Assembly: GCA_021805825.1 (NCBI GenBank)
Contig: JAJZEC010000004.1
Coordinates: forward strand, 48,901-112,900
Length of the DNA stretch: 64,000 nucleotides
Direction of reading: 5' to 3'
DNA from: Pseudomonadota bacterium
GTDB taxonomy: Bacteria; Pseudomonadota; Gammaproteobacteria; Burkholderiales; Burkholderiaceae_C
Shown here: one piece after another, positions 17,779 to 25,860 of the stretch
Layout of the letters: each line of letters starts with the position of its first letter
Numbering within the stretch: position 1 is the first letter of the stretch
Translations under genes and position numbers: made by a program
Notes under the pieces: generated by a model
What the model was told of the DNA's origin: nothing
Databases searched by the model: none
The model's input: the letters and a program-made list of their open reading frames with translations, nothing else

Positions 17779-20379
17779 TCAGCGTGCATGAGGGTGCAGG
17801 CGCTGGCGCAGCAGGTCGAGGAATCGCCGGTGGCCCGGCGACGCGTGCGCGAGCCTGCGGTAGACCGCGCGCTTGGCCGCGTCGGTGAGCAGCGACCACA
17901 GCAGCGCATAGCCCCAGACGAAGGCGATGTCGAGCCAGCCGATCGGTGCCACCAACCCCAGCCCCCAGGCGCACAGCAGCGTGGCCGCGGCCTTGGTCAG
18001 CAGCGTCGACCACAGCATCACCGGCGCCGGGTAGGGCCTGGACCAGAAGGCGCCCCGACTGCGCGAGACGAACAGGGTCAGGTGCCCGGCGACCGCCATC
18101 TTCAGGAACACATAGGTCTGCACCTGGGGCAGGGGCAGGTGCAACCAGTCCAGCGCCAGGTAGAGCATCAGGAAGCTGCCGACGGTGCCGCTCAGGCCCA
18201 TCACGGTGGACACCGTCAGCACCCGGCGCATGTCCCAGCGCACCGGATCCGGGTCGACCGCGGTGCGGTCGTAGGCGATGCTCATGATCGGCAGGTCGTT
18301 GAGGAAGGCCAGCAGGATGATCATCACCGCGGTGATCGGGTAGAAGCCGTAGAGCAGCATCGCCAGCACGACGAACACCATGATGCGGATGGTCTCGGTG
18401 ATGCGGTAGATGGCGTAGCTGTTCATGCGCTCGAAGATCCGTCGCGCCTGTTCCACCGCCTGCACGATGGTCGACAGGCCCGGCGCGGTCAGTACCAGCG
18501 CGGCCGCGGCCCGCGCGGCGTCGGTCGCTCCCGAGACCGCCACGCCGACGTCGGCCTGCTTGAGCGCGGGGGCGTCGTTGACCCCGTCGCCGGTCATCGC
18601 GACGCGGTGGCCTGCGTCCTGCAACGCGCGCACGATCCGGTACTTGTGCTCGGGAAAGACCTGGGCGAAGCCGTCGGCGTTGGCGATGCGCGCAGCCAGA
18701 TCGTCGGCGTCCGGCGCCTGCGCGCCGAACACCTCGTCGGCAGCCAGGATGTTGCGTCCGATGCCGATGCGCCCGGCGATCTCGCGGGCGATCGCCAGGT
18801 TGTCGCCGGTGATCATCTTCACCTGCAGCCCATGCGCGCGGGCCTCGGCGATGGTGCGTGCGGAATCCTCGCGCGGCGGGTCGAGCAGCGCCAGCAGACC
18901 GTCGAGGCCCCAGGCGGCAGCGCCCTGGCGACTGGCCACGGCCAGAGTGCGCATGCCGCGGCGTGCCTGATCCTCGATCCACTGCGCCGCGGCGGCGCGC
19001 TCCTGCGGCTCGAGGGCGCACAGATCGAACAGAACCTGGGGAGCCCCCTTGCTGACCAGCAGCGTGCCACCCTGCGCGTCCTGCCATGTCGCCTCGCTGC
19101 GCTTGCCGACCGGGTCGAAGGGCCTGTAGCGGCTGCGGCTCCACCCCGCGGGCGCCTGCGGTCGCGCAGCCTCGATGGCCTCGTCGATGGGGTCGCCGTC
19201 GCCTGCCTGGCTGGCCAGCGCAGCATGCAACTGCAGCGTGGGCAGGTCGGCCGCCCGCAGCAGCAGGGACTCGCCCAGGCTCAGGCGGTTGAGCGTGAGG
19301 GTGCCGGTCTTGTCCGAGCACAGCATGTCGACCGCGGCCATTTCCTCGATGGCTTCCAGGCGGGAGACGATGGCCTTTTCCTTCGCCAGCGCCAGCGCGC
19401 CCAGCGCCATGGTCACCGACAGCACCGCAGGCATGGCCACCGGGATCGAGGCCACGGTCAGGATGAGGGCGAACTGCAGCAGTTCGACCCACGGCATGCC
19501 GCGTTGCAGTTCGACGAGCACCAGCAGCACCGCCAGCGCGATGCTGAGACCGATCAGGTAGTCGCCGATCTCCAGCACCGCGCGCTGGAAGTGCGAGACC
19601 GCGCCGGCCTTGCGCACCAGTTCGGCGGTACGTCCGAGGTAGGTGCGCGTTCCGGTCTGCCAGACCACCGCGCTCATCTCCCCGCGCCGTACCGTCGAGC
19701 CCGCGTACACGGGCTGGGTGCTGCCGCGCTGCACCGGCAGCGACTCCCCGGTCAGCGCGGACTGGTCGACGTCGAGCCCGTCCCCGTCGAGCAAGCGCAG
19801 ATCGGCGGGAACGACGTCACCCAGGCGCAGGCGCACGATGTCGCCGGGCACCAGGGTCGCCGCATCGATGCTGTCCCAGGCGCCGTCGCGCAGCGCGCGG
19901 CAGCGCGGCGCGAGTTGCTTGCGCAGCGCGTCCAGCGCGTTGGAGGCCTTGGCTTCCTGCCAGAAGCCGATTCCGGCATTGAACACCAGCAGCGCCACGA
20001 TGATCGCCAGATCCGCCCAATGCCGCACCAGGGCCGAGAGCAGGGCCGCGGCTTCGATCATCCAGGGGATCGGCCCCCAGAAATGGCGCAGCAGCTTGCG
20101 CAGTCCGCTGCGCCGGGCCTGGGGCAGGGCGTTCGCCCCGTACTGCTCCAGCCTGCGGCGGGCCTCCTCGCCGCGCAGGCCGCCACGCTCGGTGTGCAGC
20201 GACTGCAACCACTGCTCGGCGCTTCGCGAGTCCGCTTCGTCGCCCGCGATGCCCGTGGCGCTCGCAGCGAGCGTGGGCGGAGGCTTCGGGGAGGTGCCCG
20301 AGGAGACGGGGGGGGAGGCGGGCGGGGAGACGGGCGGGGAGACGGGCGGGGAGACGGGCGGGGGAGCGTGCGGTGCCAT
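17779..20379 (-). CDS. P3A-type plasma-membrane proton-efflux ATPase
   Basis: An 866 aa P-type ATPase. It has ALTGESLPVQ in the actuator domain, the phosphorylation site CSDKTGTLTLNRLSL (aspartate near residue 355), the nucleotide-domain loop MITGDNLAIAREIAGRIGIG and the hinge GDGVNDAPALKQADVGVAV. It lacks N-terminal metal-binding CxxC motifs and the CPC motif of heavy-metal pumps. The overall pattern is that of H+-exporting P3A pumps like those of fungi, plants and some bacteria and archaea. The N-terminus carries a PPVS tandem repeat before the cation-ATPase N domain (SAEQWLQSLHTERGGL). The start is ATG 20379; the ORF-track start is 249 bp upstream. The ion is inferred from family resemblance. 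Confidence 0.9.
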   Translation of the reverse strand: MAPHAPPPVSPPVSPPVSPPASPPVSSGTSPKPPPTLAASATGIAGDEADSRSAEQWLQSLHTERGGLRGEEARRRLEQYGANALPQARRSGLRKLLRHFWGPIPWMIEAAALLSALVRHWADLAIIVALLVFNAGIGFWQEAKASNALDALRKQLAPRCRALRDGAWDSIDAATLVPGDIVRLRLGDVVPADLRLLDGDGLDVDQSALTGESLPVQRGSTQPVYAGSTVRRGEMSAVVWQTGTRTYLGRTAELVRKAGAVSHFQRAVLEIGDYLIGLSIALAVLLVLVELQRGMPWVELLQFALILTVASIPVAMPAVLSVTMALGALALAKEKAIVSRLEAIEEMAAVDMLCSDKTGTLTLNRLSLGESLLLRAADLPTLQLHAALASQAGDGDPIDEAIEAARPQAPAGWSRSRYRPFDPVGKRSEATWQDAQGGTLLVSKGAPQVLFDLCALEPQERAAAAQWIEDQARRGMRTLAVASRQGAAAWGLDGLLALLDPPREDSARTIAEARAHGLQVKMITGDNLAIAREIAGRIGIGRNILAADEVFGAQAPDADDLAARIANADGFAQVFPEHKYRIVRALQDAGHRVAMTGDGVNDAPALKQADVGVAVSGATDAARAAAALVLTAPGLSTIVQAVEQARRIFERMNSYAIYRITETIRIMVFVVLAMLLYGFYPITAVMIILLAFLNDLPIMSIAYDRTAVDPDPVRWDMRRVLTVSTVMGLSGTVGSFLMLYLALDWLHLPLPQVQTYVFLKMAVAGHLTLFVSRSRGAFWSRPYPAPVMLWSTLLTKAAATLLCAWGLGLVAPIGWLDIAFVWGYALLWSLLTDAAKRAVYRRLAHASPGHRRFLDLLRQRLHPHAR
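20306..20366 (-). repeat. 12-bp tandem repeat encoding PPVS units
   Basis: Four to five near-identical copies of a 12-mer (plus-strand CGGGCGGGGAGA) lie just inside the 5' end of the P-type ATPase gene and encode PPVSPPVSPPVSPPASPPVS. Because the unit is a multiple of three, gain or loss of copies would change tail length without shifting the frame. Confidence 0.85.
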
Positions 20380-20585
20380 GGTTGCGGCGGTTCGGCAGGG
20401 GATCGCGCCGCGGCGCGCGGCAGGCGTGCCGGCACATCCCCGCCGGCGCATGTCGGCCGGCCATGCCGTATGCTGCAGCCTAGCCCGCTGCGGCGGCACC
20501 GGCGCACAGCCATCGCGGCAAGCCTTGTGCTGGCGCAAGGGAGCGTGCATCGGCGCCCCGAGCGGCCTGATCCGATCCCCGCAGG

Positions 20586-21344
20586 ATGTCGATGCCCCCG
20601 TCCCCCTCTCCAGCCACCACCTTGGCATGCCGAGGCCCGCTGCTGCGCGGCGCGCTCGACACCATGCCGCTGCTGCTCGGCGCGGCGCCTTTCGGTCTGA
20701 TCTTCGGCGCCATGGCCGGGCCCGTCGGGCTGTCCCCGACCGCGGCGCTGGGAATGTCGGCGCTGGTGTTCGCCGGTTCTGCGCAGTTCATCGCGCTGAC
20801 GCTGCTGGCCACCAAGACCGCCGCCGCGGTCATCATCGTCACCACCTTGGTGGTCAACCTGCGCCACCTGCTGTACGCCGCTTCGCTGTTGCCGCTGGTG
20901 ACCGCCTTGCCTCTGCGCTGGCGTGCCGCACTGGGCTTCTGGCTCACCGACGAAACCTTCGCGGTCGTGTACCGCGGCTGGAAGGCGCAGCCCCCCGGGC
21001 AGCAGGCGGGCATGCGCTGGTACTTCCTCGGCTCCTGCGTGGCGATGTACCTGAACTGGCTGGCATGGACCGCGCTCGGCGTCTGGGCCGGGCATGGATG
21101 GCCCTGGCTGGGCCGCTGGGGCCTGGAGTTCGCGATGGTCGCCACCTTCACCGCGATGGTCGCGCCGATGCTGCGGCGGCGCCCGGCGCTGGCGGCGGCG
21201 GCCGCCGCGGCCGCGCTGGCGCTGCTCGGACGCGATCTGCCGTACAAGCTGGGCTTGATGCTGGCGGCCGCCGGCGGCGTGGTCGCCGGCGTCGTAGCCG
21301 AGGAATCGCTGGCTGCGGCTGGCGCTGCCCCGGAGGCTACGTGA
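20586..21344 (+). CDS. azlC: AzlC-family branched-chain amino acid exporter, large subunit
   Basis: A 252 aa membrane protein of the AzlC/YgaZ family, which pairs with a small AzlD/YgaH partner to export branched-chain amino acids or analogues. The signatures LGAAPFGLIFGAMAGPVGLSP near the N-terminus and FAGSAQFIALTLLA with the LVVNLRHLLYAASL loop are clear, and several hydrophobic helices follow. A start at ATG 20592 is also possible, with AGGA at better spacing. The gene overlaps azlD by four bases and diverges from the P-type ATPase across a 206 bp intergenic region. The substrate follows from the family and is not proven here. Confidence 0.92.
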   Translation: MSMPPSPSPATTLACRGPLLRGALDTMPLLLGAAPFGLIFGAMAGPVGLSPTAALGMSALVFAGSAQFIALTLLATKTAAAVIIVTTLVVNLRHLLYAASLLPLVTALPLRWRAALGFWLTDETFAVVYRGWKAQPPGQQAGMRWYFLGSCVAMYLNWLAWTALGVWAGHGWPWLGRWGLEFAMVATFTAMVAPMLRRRPALAAAAAAAALALLGRDLPYKLGLMLAAAGGVVAGVVAEESLAAAGAAPEAT

Positions 21345-21670
21345 GCGACTCCAGCGTGTGGCTGACGATCGCGGGCATGGCCCTGGTCACCTTCGGTGTG
21401 CGCTTCGCGCTGTTCGCTCTGGGCGATCGCGTGCGCTTCGCACCCCGGCTTCGTCGCGCGCTCGACTATGTGCCGGTGGCGGTGCTGACCGCGATCATCG
21501 TGCCGCTGGTGCTGCTGCCCGATGGCAGGCACTGGGAGCTGAACTGGCGCAATCCCTGGCTGGCCGGCACCCTGGCCAGCGCGGTGCTGGCGCTGCGCAG
21601 CCGGCAACTGCTGGCGGCCATCGGCGGCGGCATGCTCGTGTACCTGGGCTGGCGCTGGTGGCTTTCGTAG
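21341..21670 (+). CDS. azlD: AzlD-family small subunit of branched-chain amino acid exporter
   Basis: A 109 aa protein with about four hydrophobic helices, including LTIAGMALVTFGVRFALF and LDYVPVAVLTAIIVPLVLLP. This is the AzlD pattern, with the conserved R-x-L-x-Y-V-P-x-A-V segment. It starts with GTG inside the azlC stop (GTGA overlap), and GGAGG lies five bases upstream, so the two are translationally coupled. The ORF track hides it inside a 675 aa shadow frame. Only the AzlC-AzlD pair is expected to be functional. Confidence 0.92.
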   Translation: MSDSSVWLTIAGMALVTFGVRFALFALGDRVRFAPRLRRALDYVPVAVLTAIIVPLVLLPDGRHWELNWRNPWLAGTLASAVLALRSRQLLAAIGGGMLVYLGWRWWLS

Positions 21671-21701
21671 CCGCGTTTCGTCCCGCGAAGGAGTCCCTGC
21701 C

Positions 21702-22610
21702 ATGAATCATCCCGTCGATGCCACGCCCGCGCACAGCCTCGGCCAGATCGCGGAATCCCTGCGCCCGCGGACGCTGGAACGCCTGGTGCTCGGCCAGGAA
21801 ACCTCGGACGGCGCCGGGGTGCGCTTGCGCCGGGTGCTCACCCAGGATCTGCAGCAGCGTCTCGATCCTTTCCTGATGCTCGATGCCTTCGGCAGCGATG
21901 ATCCCGACGACTACATCGCCGGCTTTCCCGACCACCCGCACCGGGGTTTCGAAACCATCACCTACATGATCCAGGGGCGCATGCTGCACCGCGACAGCGC
22001 CGGCCACGAGGGGCTGCTGCAGAGCGGAGGCATGCAGTGGATGACGGCTGGGCGCGGGGTGGTGCATTCGGAGATCCCCCAGCAGCAGAGCGGGCTGATG
22101 GAAGGCTTCCAGTTATGGCTGAACCTGCCTGCCGAGCGCAAGCTGTGTGCACCGTGGTACCGCGACGTGCAGGCGCAGGACATCCCGCGCCTGCGCACCG
22201 GGGACGGTGTGGAGCTTGCCGTGCTGGCCGGCAGCAGCCATGGCGTGCAGGGGGCCGTGCAGCGCGAGCTCACCGAGCCGCTCTACCTCGATCTGCGACT
22301 GCCCGCGGGCAGTCGCTTCAGCCAGCCGCTGCCCGCCGGGCACAACGCCTTCGTCTATGTCTACCGCGGCGCGCTGCGCATCGGCGATGCCGAGGTGCCC
22401 GCGCAGCGCATGGGCATTCTCGGCAACGACCCGCAGGCCGACGGCGTGGTGCTGCACGCGCTGGCGGACAGCCGCGCGCTGCTCGTCGCCGGGCGCCCGC
22501 TGCGCCAGCCGATCGTGCAGTACGGACCCTTCGTGATGAACACCGCACAGCAGATCCACGACGCGCTGCGTGATTTTCGCGAAGGCCGCATCGGCGGCTA
22601 CGCCGGCTGA
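21702..22610 (+). CDS. Pirin family protein
   Basis: A 302 aa bicupin of the pirin family. The N-terminal cupin shows the metal-binding pattern DHPHRGFETITYMIQG with further ligands in MQWMTAGRGVVHSE. These are the three histidines and one glutamate typical of the iron site. The C-terminal half has the pirin C domain (ELTEPLYLDLRLPAG). Some pirins act as quercetinases or redox-sensitive co-regulators; which applies here cannot be told. GAAGGAG eight bases upstream supports the start. It follows azlD by 31 bp and converges on btuB. Confidence 0.9.
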   Translation: MNHPVDATPAHSLGQIAESLRPRTLERLVLGQETSDGAGVRLRRVLTQDLQQRLDPFLMLDAFGSDDPDDYIAGFPDHPHRGFETITYMIQGRMLHRDSAGHEGLLQSGGMQWMTAGRGVVHSEIPQQQSGLMEGFQLWLNLPAERKLCAPWYRDVQAQDIPRLRTGDGVELAVLAGSSHGVQGAVQRELTEPLYLDLRLPAGSRFSQPLPAGHNAFVYVYRGALRIGDAEVPAQRMGILGNDPQADGVVLHALADSRALLVAGRPLRQPIVQYGPFVMNTAQQIHDALRDFREGRIGGYAG

Positions 22611-22647
22611 TGCCTGCCGGACGGTGCAGGCGCGCGTCTCGGCGCGC

Positions 22648-24537
22648 TCAGCTGCCGGCCGGTGTCCAGCTCAGGCCGAAGAACACTCCCAGCGGCATCG
22701 TTCGGTAGCCGTAGTTGGTGGCGTAGGAGCGGTTCAGCAGGTTGTCCACCCGCAGGCTCCAGCTCCAGTGCCGGTTGATGGCGCGGCTGGCCTGCAGGCC
22801 GACCACTGCGTAGGAGCCGAGCAGCAGGCCCGGATAGGGGGAATAGCGCGGCCCGGAGTAGCGCAGGTCGGCCTGCACCAGGGTGCCGAGCAGCCTGCGT
22901 GCGACGCCGGCGTTGGCCATGGTATGCGCGACCAGCGGCAGCGCGGTGTTGGTCGCCCCCGCCGAGGTGTTCACCGGATCCTGCTCGGTCAGGTTGGCGC
23001 GCCACTTCCACGCTCCGCTGCTGCCGTGCGCGCTGAGCTCCAGGCCGCGGGTGCGGGTGCTGGCGAGGTTGCGGAACTGGCCGATGAATTGCTGCGGGTC
23101 GACGGTCACGTACGACCACTGGTCGGTGGCCCGGGTCTGGAACAGGCTGGCGCGCAGATACTGCGCGCCATGCGACCACTGCAGCGCAGCCTCCACCGAA
23201 TGGGCCTTCTCCGGCCGCAGCCCTGGGCTGGGCAGGGTGCCGTACAGCCCCGGAACCTGGTAGTAGAGGTAGCCCAGCGGCGGCGCGTTGAAGGCCGTCG
23301 AGGCGTTGGCCACCAGCTTGAAGCCCGCGCCGATGGCCCGGCCCCAGCCGAGATAGAAGGTGTTCTCGCCGGCGTAGCCGCCGACCTTGTCGTGGCGCAG
23401 GTTGGCCTGCCATTGGTTGCCGTCGACGATCCCGTCGATCCCGACGTACAGGGCGTCGGCCCCGCGGCTTTCGCTGGGTATGCCCCCGGTTCCGCTGCTG
23501 CTGATCGACTGTCGCTGCGCCTCCAGTCCTCCGGTGGCGATCCACCCGCCGCTCAGGCGCACGACGTTGCGCCAGCCGAGCTTGTCGATGCGCGTCCGGT
23601 AGCCATAGACCGAGCCGTAGGAGGGATCGCTCCCTTCGTCTTTGGTGCTCTGGGTGGCCAATTGCAGATGCGATTGCCAATTCGCGGCAAGCCGGTTGTC
23701 GGCATCGATGCCCAGGATCTGCTGACGGGTGCGCCCGTCGGCGGTGGCGTTGTTGTAGGTGTATTGCCCGTCGCTCTGGAAGGCGACCAGGCCCAGGCTC
23801 TGGTGGGGAGCCAGTTGTTCGCGGATGCGCAGGTTGGCGGTGTTGTTGCGGTAGCCGTCGGACTGCGCGGGAAGACCCGAGGCGGCCGGATCCTGCGAAA
23901 CGATGCCCTGGGTGACGTAGCGACTGAAGCCGCCGTCGATGCGCACACTTCCGATGCTCGCTCCGGCGTCCGCGGTCGCGCTCTCGGTGCCGTGGCTTCC
24001 GGCACCGACCGATACCCTGGCGCCATGCTGGCGACGGGTGGTGATCAGCACCACCCCGCCGATGGCCCCGGAGCCGTAGATGGCCGAGACGTTGCCGCGG
24101 ATGATCTCCACGCGTTCGATCTGGCTGGCCAGCAGGTTGCCCAGGTAGGCGTTGCCGGTTGAGTCCTGGGCGTTCATCGGCATGCCGTCGATCAGCACCA
24201 GCACGTCCGGGCCGCTGAATCCGCGGATGAACACGTTCCCGGTCTGCCCCACGCCTCCGGCGCTGGACATCGCCACCCCGGCAACCTGCTGCAGCAGGCT
24301 GCTCAGGTTCTGCGCTCCGGAGGCTTCGATGTCGGCATGGGTGAGCACGCTGACACTGGGCAGGGCGTCGACCAGGGGCTGGGCGAAGGTCGATGCGCTG
24401 ACCACGACCGGCGGCAGCACGACCAGCGGGGGCGGCGCGGCCTGCGCACTGGCGTGCAGGCCCAGAGCACACAGAACGGCAGGAATGGCGCGCGCGTACG
24501 CGCGGCGGACAGGGGCGGGAAGGGAATGAGGGTCCAT
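22648..24537 (-). CDS. btuB: TonB-dependent outer-membrane receptor, probable vitamin B12 transporter (BtuB-like)
   Basis: A 629 aa outer-membrane receptor with a signal peptide (ALGLHASAQA), a TonB-box-like VVVSAS, and a plug domain at about residues 55-160. Markers in the plug are VFIRGFSGPDVLVLIDGMPMN and IERVEIIRGNVSAIYGSGAIGGVV. A C-terminal beta-barrel ends with YATNYGYRTMPLGVFFGLSW. The ATG at 24537 begins the signal peptide; the ORF-track start lies inside the riboswitch. Substrate assignment rests mainly on the cobalamin riboswitch in its leader, backed by BtuB-like length and plug. No btuCDF or cob genes are adjacent. Regulation by B12 at the RNA level is strongly indicated. Confidence 0.92.
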   Translation of the reverse strand: MDPHSLPAPVRRAYARAIPAVLCALGLHASAQAAPPPLVVLPPVVVSASTFAQPLVDALPSVSVLTHADIEASGAQNLSSLLQQVAGVAMSSAGGVGQTGNVFIRGFSGPDVLVLIDGMPMNAQDSTGNAYLGNLLASQIERVEIIRGNVSAIYGSGAIGGVVLITTRRQHGARVSVGAGSHGTESATADAGASIGSVRIDGGFSRYVTQGIVSQDPAASGLPAQSDGYRNNTANLRIREQLAPHQSLGLVAFQSDGQYTYNNATADGRTRQQILGIDADNRLAANWQSHLQLATQSTKDEGSDPSYGSVYGYRTRIDKLGWRNVVRLSGGWIATGGLEAQRQSISSSGTGGIPSESRGADALYVGIDGIVDGNQWQANLRHDKVGGYAGENTFYLGWGRAIGAGFKLVANASTAFNAPPLGYLYYQVPGLYGTLPSPGLRPEKAHSVEAALQWSHGAQYLRASLFQTRATDQWSYVTVDPQQFIGQFRNLASTRTRGLELSAHGSSGAWKWRANLTEQDPVNTSAGATNTALPLVAHTMANAGVARRLLGTLVQADLRYSGPRYSPYPGLLLGSYAVVGLQASRAINRHWSWSLRVDNLLNRSYATNYGYRTMPLGVFFGLSWTPAGS

Positions 24538-24680
24538 GGCGGACGAGGCTCCAGCAGGAAGGCAAGGCCCAAGCCTCCCGCATGGGTTCTCGAACGCTGG
24601 AATCCGCATGCGAAGCCCTCGCGGCTCCGCGCTGACCAAGGCCTGGCACACCAGCCGACCCCGGATGGCGAACTCCCGAC

Positions 24681-24889
24681 GTGTTGGCCGGTATCCGGGC
24701 TGGCGGCCACCCGGACGGCCTTCCCAGGCCGGCATCGGGCCCAGTGGCGTTTGTGTCCGGGCTGCGGCGCCCGAGCCATGCCCGGGCGTCGTGCCGTTGA
24801 CCGTTGCGGGGGCAGCACAGGCACGGGCCTCGCGGCCCTCCCTGTTTCCCGTTTGACTGCGCGCGCCCTGCCGGGCGTGCGCCAGCACC
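24681..24889 (-). ncRNA. Cobalamin (AdoCbl) riboswitch upstream of btuB
   Basis: Read on the minus strand, the leader contains the known B12 elements in order. It starts GGTGCTGGC, then has AAACGGGAA, the box GCTGCCCCCGCAACGG, CCACTG, TGGGAAGGC, and the 3' B12-box variant AGCCCGGATACCGGCC. The 5' GTGCTGGC can pair with the 3' GCCAACAC at seven of eight positions, giving the closing P1 stem. About 145 nt separate its end from the btuB ATG. I could not identify an intrinsic terminator there, so control may be at translation initiation. Confidence 0.93.
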
Positions 24890-24899
24890 AACGCTGCGC

Positions 24900-24905
24900 A
24901 TCATA
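24900..24905 (-). promoter_or_regulatory. Candidate -10 element of the btuB transcript
   Basis: TATGAT on the minus strand (five of six to consensus) lies about 10 bp upstream of the riboswitch 5' end, the right distance for a start at the aptamer. No good -35 was found; that region overlaps the 3' end of the usp gene. Confidence 0.5.
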
Positions 24906-24923
24906 GCGCCCGCGCCGCGGGCT

Positions 24924-25370
24924 TCAGCCTTGCGCGGCCGGCGCGTGCACGATCATGACCGGCACCGCGCACAGGCGGGACAGGCCTTCGGCGACGCTGC
25001 CGAGGAACAGGCGGTTGACGCCGCGCCAGCCGTGGCTGCCGACGAAGACCGCGTCGGCGGTGCTGTCGCGCGCTTCGTCGGCCAGCAGCCGGCTGACCGA
25101 CGGTCCCAACGCACGTCCCTCGAGCAGCCGGGTGTCGCAGGCCACCCCGGCCTGCTGCGCCAGGCGCAGCGCCTGCCGCAGCAGTTCATCCCCCTGCTCG
25201 CGCAGCGAAGGCCCGTTTGGGGGGGCGGCATCGCCGGGCACTGTGGTGACATCGGCCACATGCACCACGTGCAGGTCGGCATGCAATGCGGCGCCCAGGC
25301 CCAGGGCCTGATCGAGCGCGGCCCTTGAGGCCGTGCTGCCGTCGAAGGCGACCATCATGCGACGGTACAT
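24924..25370 (-). CDS. Universal stress protein, UspA family
   Basis: A 148 aa single-domain Usp. It starts MMVAFDGSTASRAALDQAL and has the ATP-binding signature GSHGWRGVNRLFLGSVAEGL (G-2x-G-9x-G-S type), so it is likely an ATP-binding Usp. Such proteins help cells survive starvation, respiratory or redox stress. It is last in a leftward group, 12 bp after hsp20, suggesting co-expression with the small heat-shock protein. Confidence 0.94.
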   Translation of the reverse strand: MYRRMMVAFDGSTASRAALDQALGLGAALHADLHVVHVADVTTVPGDAAPPNGPSLREQGDELLRQALRLAQQAGVACDTRLLEGRALGPSVSRLLADEARDSTADAVFVGSHGWRGVNRLFLGSVAEGLSRLCAVPVMIVHAPAAQG

Positions 25371-25382
25371 GGCCGGTGGGCG

Positions 25383-25829
25383 CTACTGCACCTGCACCGA
25401 AATGCCCTTGGGCTTCTCGACTTCCCGCTTCGGGATCCGCAGGCTCAGCACGCCGTCCTTGAAGGTCGCCGCGGCCGTCGCGGCGTCGATGTTGTCGGGC
25501 AGCGAGAAGCTGCGGCTGAAGCTGCCGTAGTAACGCTCGACGCGGTGGAAGGTTCGATCCTTCTGCTCGCTTTCCTGCTTGCGCTCGCCCCGCAACGTGA
25601 CCATTCCGTCGTCAATGGTGATCTTGACGTCGTTCTTGTCGACTTCGGGGATCTCGGCCTTGATCAGGAATTCCTTGTCGGTTTCGCTGATGTCCACCCG
25701 CGGCGACCAATCGACGCGGGAGTCCGATTCGGCGGTCGTCACGGCGCGCCGCGGCCAGCCGACCGCGCGCGTGTAGCGGTCGAACATGTCCTCGATTTCC
25801 TGCCAGGGGTCCCACTTCACCAAAGCCAT
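25383..25829 (-). CDS. Small heat-shock protein (Hsp20 / alpha-crystallin family)
   Basis: A 148 aa holdase chaperone. The N-terminus MALVKWDPWQEIEDMFDRY is typical of class A bacterial Hsp20. The alpha-crystallin domain spans about residues 45-135, with PRVDISETDKEFLIKAEIPE and the conserved FKDGVLSLRIPK (A-x-x-x-n-G-v-L family pattern). A C-terminal I-x-V-type tail (GISVQVQ) is present. The start is ATG 25829. It is 31 bp downstream of cfa and 12 bp upstream of usp. I saw no ROSE-type or CIRCE element upstream. Confidence 0.95.
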   Translation of the reverse strand: MALVKWDPWQEIEDMFDRYTRAVGWPRRAVTTAESDSRVDWSPRVDISETDKEFLIKAEIPEVDKNDVKITIDDGMVTLRGERKQESEQKDRTFHRVERYYGSFSRSFSLPDNIDAATAAATFKDGVLSLRIPKREVEKPKGISVQVQ

Positions 25830-25860
25830 GATGCTTTCCTTCACGCGGGCCGCATGGAGA

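Noticed and set aside
24537-24680. Intrinsic terminator as expression platform of the riboswitch
   Set aside because: I found no stem followed by a T-run in the leader between aptamer and start codon.
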